Assembly (NCBI GenBank): GCA_045402695.1
Contig: JAWPNA010000422.1
Span: 1-18,046, forward strand
DNA length: 18,046 nucleotides
Origin: JAWPNA01 sp045402695
GTDB taxonomy: Bacteria > Acidobacteriota > Polarisedimenticolia > JACPZX01 > DASXTC01
Direction of reading: 5' to 3'
Positions 14,403 to 18,046 of this stretch are shown piece by piece. Position 1 is the first letter of the stretch. Every line of letters begins with the position of its first letter. The notes beneath the pieces were generated by a model. That model had not been told where the DNA came from and did no database searches. It worked only from the letters and a program-made list of their open reading frames with translations. The translations under genes and the position numbers were made by a program.

Positions 14403-16814
14403 GTGCCTTTCTTGCACAGGGCCGGCCGTAGCTGGGCCGCGAGCCTCATGGTGTGCTGCGTGCTGGCGGTCGCGTCGACGGGCCGCGCCGCGGGCGCGGC
14501 GGGGTCCGACTCCTCGGTCCACATCGTCCGCATCGTCGTGGACGGCAACCAACGCATCTCGGACGAGGCGGTCCTGCACCTGATGACGGTGAAGGAGAAC
14601 GACCCGTTCGACGAGGCGCTGCTCAGGGAGGAGTTCAAGAGGATCTGGGCCAGGGGGCTGTTCAAGGATCTCTCCATCGAGGCGCGCGATGTGGACGGCG
14701 GCAAGGCGGTGATCGTCCACGTCACGGAGAAGCCCGTGGTGAACTCGCTGAAATACGAAGAGAGCAAGGTCATCAGCGAGACGCAGATCGAGGACGCGCT
14801 CAAGACGCGCAACGCCCAGGTGGCCATTGGCGAGCCGGTCGACTACGACGTCCTCAAGAAGGCGGAGGAAGGTATCAAGACGCTGCTGAACCAGAAGGGC
14901 TATCTCGATGCAGCCGTTCGCGCGGAGACGCGCGACACTGGCGGGGGTAACGTCGAGGTGAAGTTCAATATTGACGAGGGAGCAAAGACCCGCATCAGAT
15001 CGATCACGTTCTCGGGCAACACCGTTTACTCCTCGCGCAAGCTCAAGAAGGCCCTCAAGAACACGAAGGAGCACGGGTGGTTCACACGCTTCCGGCAGAA
15101 GGACCTCTACCATCCCCTCAAGTACGACACTGATCTGAGGGAAGTCGAGGCGATGTACGCGAACAGCGGATACATCGACCTGGACATGCCGCCCGCGCAG
15201 GTGACCGTCGTGGAAGAGAAGAAATCCGAGAAGGAAGGCAAGTCGCGGAAGTGGGTCGCCATCGAGCAGCGGGTCATCGAGGGACGGCAATACATGGTCG
15301 GTGAGATACGCGCCACGGGGAATACCGTATTCCCGGCCGACGAGCTGATAACCCTTATACCCCTCAAGAAAGGGGATGTGCTGAACGAGGCGCTCGTGAA
15401 GATCGGTCTGGGGCTGATCGACAGTCGCTACGGGGAAAAAGGTTACTTCTACATCTCCACCAACCGGCTCCTTGATCGGCATCCGGACGGCACCGCCGAT
15501 CTGACGATCAAGGTGAACGAGGACAAGCAGTACTACCTCGACCGGCTGGAGTTCACCGGCAACGCAACGACCCGCGACTTCGTCCTGAGGCGCGAATTCC
15601 CGCTCGCCGAGGGAGATTTGTTCGATCTGAAGCAGTTCCGGCTAGGCCTTCGCCGCGTCTCGCAGCTCGGATACTTTCAGCTTTCGGGCGAGCCGACCAT
15701 CACGCCCGTGGAGGGCGAGAACAAGCTTCGCGTCAGCATCGCGGGCACCGAGCCGAGGCGCAGCGAGCTGCAGTTCGGAGGCGGCTACTCGGGCCTTGAC
15801 GGTGGATTCATCGCCACGAACTACTCCACGCGCAACTTCCTCGGTCGAGGGGATCTCGTCGGCGTGAACGCGCAGATCGGCGGTATCTCGAGCCGGTACC
15901 AGATCAGTTTCACCGAGCCGTACTTCCTGGGCAAACCGATCAACGCCGGGTTCTCCATCTTCCGGCGCGATACCGACTATACCGACTTCAGCACAAGCGG
16001 CAACGGGGGAAGCGTGACCCTGGGATGGCGGTTCAAGAACTTCCAAAACGTGAGTGTGAGCCTGCTGCAGGAAACCACGGACTTCGATCCACGCGATGGC
16101 CTCTCGAGCACCACCTTGATCCGGAGCGTGAGGCCCTTCTACAGCTACGACAGCCGCAACAACTTCTTCCGCCCGTCGCGAGGCTTCCAGTTCTTGCTGT
16201 CCGCCGAGTACGCGGGCGGCGTCCTGGGAGGGCAAACCTCATTCCTCAAGCCGCAGGCGGAGCTCCTGTACTTCCTCCGGGTTTACCGATCGACTTTCCT
16301 CGCCTTCCACGGAGAGGTGGGCTGGGTGCGGGCGCTCTCGAGCGACGACGTGCCGACCTTTGAACGGTACTTCCTGGGGGGCGAGCGCAGCCTCCGCAAC
16401 TACAGCACGCGCTCGGTGGGACCGAGCGGGTTCATCTGTAACTTCGGGGACCACCCGGCCGTTCAGAATCTGGATGACTGTCCGCGGCAGCCTCGGCCCC
16501 GGCAGAGCATTGACGACTCGCTCGGGTTCAGGAGTGACGCGATCGGCGGAGACCGCAAGCTCCTCTTCAACATGGAGTACGTGGTTCCCCTTTCGCAGCC
16601 GGTGGACTTCGTGGTCTACACGGACGTGGGCAACGCCCTGGCTGAATGGGACAACCTCAGCCTGTCGGACTTCAGGGGCGATGCCGGCCTGGAGCTGCGG
16701 TTCTTCCTTCCGGTGTTTGGAGCGCCTTTGCGTCTGATCTATGGACGCACCTTCAACACCCAGGGGAACGAGGATACCCGGTCTTTCCTGTTCTCTATCG
16801 GGACCACCTTCTGA
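14403..16814 (+). CDS. bamA: Outer membrane protein assembly factor BamA
   Basis: The 803-residue core of the BAM machine, which folds and inserts beta-barrel proteins in the outer membrane. Residues 1-34 form a signal peptide when read from the GTG at 14403; an in-frame ATG at 14448 would truncate it. Five POTRA domains can be traced, each with a strand followed by GN: near 40 (IVVDGNQRIS), 112, 196 (ITFSGNTVYS), 297 (IRATGNTVFP) and 377 (LEFTGNATTR). The 16-strand barrel starts about 455 and ends with the aromatic C-terminus (IGTTF). The loop-6 motif, usually (V/L)RGF, reads LRNY (664-667), and two cysteines (679, 693) follow in the same loop region. The gene stands immediately before skp and lpxD, the common envelope order. 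Confidence 0.94.
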   Translation: MPFLHRAGRSWAASLMVCCVLAVASTGRAAGAAGSDSSVHIVRIVVDGNQRISDEAVLHLMTVKENDPFDEALLREEFKRIWARGLFKDLSIEARDVDGGKAVIVHVTEKPVVNSLKYEESKVISETQIEDALKTRNAQVAIGEPVDYDVLKKAEEGIKTLLNQKGYLDAAVRAETRDTGGGNVEVKFNIDEGAKTRIRSITFSGNTVYSSRKLKKALKNTKEHGWFTRFRQKDLYHPLKYDTDLREVEAMYANSGYIDLDMPPAQVTVVEEKKSEKEGKSRKWVAIEQRVIEGRQYMVGEIRATGNTVFPADELITLIPLKKGDVLNEALVKIGLGLIDSRYGEKGYFYISTNRLLDRHPDGTADLTIKVNEDKQYYLDRLEFTGNATTRDFVLRREFPLAEGDLFDLKQFRLGLRRVSQLGYFQLSGEPTITPVEGENKLRVSIAGTEPRRSELQFGGGYSGLDGGFIATNYSTRNFLGRGDLVGVNAQIGGISSRYQISFTEPYFLGKPINAGFSIFRRDTDYTDFSTSGNGGSVTLGWRFKNFQNVSVSLLQETTDFDPRDGLSSTTLIRSVRPFYSYDSRNNFFRPSRGFQFLLSAEYAGGVLGGQTSFLKPQAELLYFLRVYRSTFLAFHGEVGWVRALSSDDVPTFERYFLGGERSLRNYSTRSVGPSGFICNFGDHPAVQNLDDCPRQPRPRQSIDDSLGFRSDAIGGDRKLLFNMEYVVPLSQPVDFVVYTDVGNALAEWDNLSLSDFRGDAGLELRFFLPVFGAPLRLIYGRTFNTQGNEDTRSFLFSIGTTF

Positions 16815-16941
16815 AGTGCATCGCCCCGACCCATCTGGCTCCGTCAAAAGCGCTACAATCTGGGCGCATCTCGGGGCCGCACAGCGAAGGGCGCTGGCGG
16901 GGCGCCTCCCAACCACGGACATGGTCAGAGGAGTCGATCGA
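16815..16941 (+). promoter_or_regulatory. bamA-skp gap with a long inverted repeat and possible -10 element
   Basis: GCCCCGA (16823-16829) is matched by TCGGGGC (16871-16877), and next to it CCCA (16830-16833) by TGGG (16861-16864), so the RNA could form a long stem. TACAAT at 16854-16859 (5/6 to the -10 consensus) sits inside the loop, but no good -35 lies 16-18 bases upstream. No T-run follows the stem, so it is not a typical intrinsic terminator. A ribosome site AGAGGAG at 16926-16932 belongs to skp. Confidence 0.35.
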
Positions 16942-17502
16942 GTGAGAAGAACATTGATTGCAGTCGTCGCATTGCTGCTGGCTCCCGCGCCGCCGTTCGT
17001 CCTGGCGCAGGCCGGCGGGCCGCCTGCCTCGGCGAAGATCGGGGTGGTCAATCAAGACAAGGTTCTCAACGAGAGCGAGGAGGGCAGGCGCCTGAAGGGC
17101 GATCTCGAGAAGCTGCGCAATGCCAAGGCGGCGACCATCGAGGGCAAGGAGAAGGAGATCAAGGCGCTGCAGGACCAGCTCCTCAACGCGCAGCTCAGCC
17201 TGAGCGAGGACAAACGCGACGAGATCTCGAGACAGCTCAAGCGCAAGCGGGTGGAGTACGAGCGGCTCAATGACGACGCGAGCGCCGAGTTCCAAGAGGC
17301 GGGCAACAGGGCGCAGGCCAAGTTGTTGATGCTGTTCCGCGAGATCATCGCCAAGTACGGCACCGAGAAGGGCTTCACACTGATCCTGGAAAGAAACACG
17401 ATGTACTACGCGGCGCAGGCAGTGGACATCACCGATGATCTGCTGGCCCGCTTTAACGAGGCGTCGCGTGCCAGTGGCGCGGCGCCTGCCTCGAAGAACT
17501 GA
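16942..17502 (+). CDS. skp: OmpH/Skp family periplasmic chaperone
   Basis: A 186-residue periplasmic chaperone expected to hold unfolded outer-membrane proteins until BamA inserts them. The first 24 residues are a clear signal peptide (RRTLIAVVALLLAP, cut near LAQA). The mature part begins with the family's strand AKIGVVNQDKVLNES, continues through a long charged antiparallel coiled coil (about 45-135) forming the tentacle, and closes with strand-forming FTLILERNTMYYAAQAVDITDDLL. The GTG at 16942 is preferred because AGAGGAG lies eight bases upstream; an in-frame ATG at 16921 would add seven residues without a ribosome site. It follows bamA and precedes lpxD, as in many diderms. Confidence 0.92.
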   Translation: MRRTLIAVVALLLAPAPPFVLAQAGGPPASAKIGVVNQDKVLNESEEGRRLKGDLEKLRNAKAATIEGKEKEIKALQDQLLNAQLSLSEDKRDEISRQLKRKRVEYERLNDDASAEFQEAGNRAQAKLLMLFREIIAKYGTEKGFTLILERNTMYYAAQAVDITDDLLARFNEASRASGAAPASKN

Positions 17503-17521
17503 TGCGGGACATGCCGGCGCG

Positions 17522-18046
17522 ATGAACGGGGAGACCGCCCTCAGGCTCGCTGATCTGGCACGGCGCCTCGGGGCGCGTGTGGTCGGAGACGCGGCAAGCT
17601 TAATCCAGGGGGTCGCGCCACTGGAGGTCGCCGGGCCGGGCGATCTTAGCTTCCTCGCGAACCGTCGGTATCTGGAACAGGCGCGTCGCACGCGCGCGGC
17701 GGCGGTGCTTGTGGGCCCGGGCACCGATCTGCCGGGCAAGTCGATGGTGGTGGTTGCGGATCCCTACTTGGCGCTGGCACGCGTACTGGAGATCTTTCAT
17801 CCGGTCCAGCGGCCCGCCACAGGTGTCAGTCCCGCGGCGATGATCGGCTCGGAATGCAGTTTCGGGCAGGACGCGGCGGTGCTGCCCGGAGCGATCGTGG
17901 GCGACGGATGCCGCGTGGGCGCCCGCAGCACCCTCATGAGCGGCGCCGTCCTCGGCGCCCGCGTCAGCGTGGCCGAGGACACAATCATTCACCCCAACGT
18001 GACGATCTATGACGGTTGCGTCCTCGGGAGCCGCGTCATCGTGCAC
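17522..18046 (+). CDS. lpxD: UDP-3-O-acylglucosamine N-acyltransferase LpxD, 3' end missing
   Basis: The frame is open from the ATG at 17522 to the right edge (175 residues of an expected 340 or so). LpxD adds the second hydroxyacyl chain in lipid A synthesis, using acyl-ACP in the cytoplasm. The N-terminal uridine-binding domain is recognisable by VAPLEVAGPGDLSFLANRR followed by AAAVLVG. From about residue 110 the sequence moves into hexapeptide repeats of the left-handed beta-helix (IGSECSFGQDAAVLPGAIVG, VGARSTLMSGAVLG and so on), ending inside the repeats; the catalytic histidine lies beyond the window. The ribosome site is weak. A seven-codon frame bridges the 19-base gap from skp (see findings). 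Confidence 0.93.
   Translation, partial: MNGETALRLADLARRLGARVVGDAASLIQGVAPLEVAGPGDLSFLANRRYLEQARRTRAAAVLVGPGTDLPGKSMVVVADPYLALARVLEIFHPVQRPATGVSPAAMIGSECSFGQDAAVLPGAIVGDGCRVGARSTLMSGAVLGARVSVAEDTIIHPNVTIYDGCVLGSRVIVH

Noticed and set aside
16795..17739. Minus-strand 314-codon frame opposite skp and lpxD
   Set aside because: Both plus-strand genes are secure; the antisense frame is a GC-bias shadow.

Overview
The window reads as chromosomal DNA of a high-G+C (about 60-65% by eye), diderm (Gram-negative-type) bacterium. Evidence for an outer membrane is direct: BamA, a Skp/OmpH chaperone, LpxD (lipid A synthesis) and a LolC/E plus LolD lipoprotein transporter. A ClpC-type (not ClpA-type) unfoldase, a PrkA kinase and a short phosphatidylserine decarboxylase alongside these genes fit Acidobacteriota or a neighbouring deep-branching phylum, but that assignment is inference. 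I see no tRNA, rRNA, CRISPR array, insertion sequence or phage gene.

Region 1 (1-3000, minus strand): the 5' three quarters of prkA, running off the left edge and preceded by a near-consensus sigma-70 promoter; then an ECF sigma factor and its membrane anti-sigma factor, overlapping by ATGA. Region 2 (3209-4458, plus): a divergent diguanylate cyclase with a C-terminal PilZ domain and its own promoter. Region 3 (4459-4806): a 348-base gap without a convincing gene but rich in inverted repeats, the best candidate here for an unannotated structured RNA.

Region 4 (4807-11823, plus): a tightly packed gene train: tsaB, rimI, a DUF465 small protein, psd, pssA, an Asd/Usg-like protein with a degenerate active site, a secreted coiled-coil protein, lolC/E and lolD. 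Most junctions overlap by 1-11 bases, so translational coupling is likely. An internal promoter at 6000-6029 may give the DUF465-psd-pssA part separate transcription. Together these genes cover tRNA t6A modification, ribosomal-protein acetylation, phosphatidylethanolamine synthesis and lipoprotein export.

Region 5 (11911-18046, plus): clpC, bamA, skp/ompH and lpxD (cut by the right edge), that is, protein quality control followed by outer-membrane protein assembly and lipid A synthesis.

Most of the window is core housekeeping and envelope biogenesis. I do not see a clear new system. The items worth a second look are the structured gap upstream of tsaB, the Asd/Usg-like protein that has lost the usual nucleotide-binding and active-site signatures, the uncharacterised secreted protein placed just before lolC/E, and motif deviations in ClpC and BamA.
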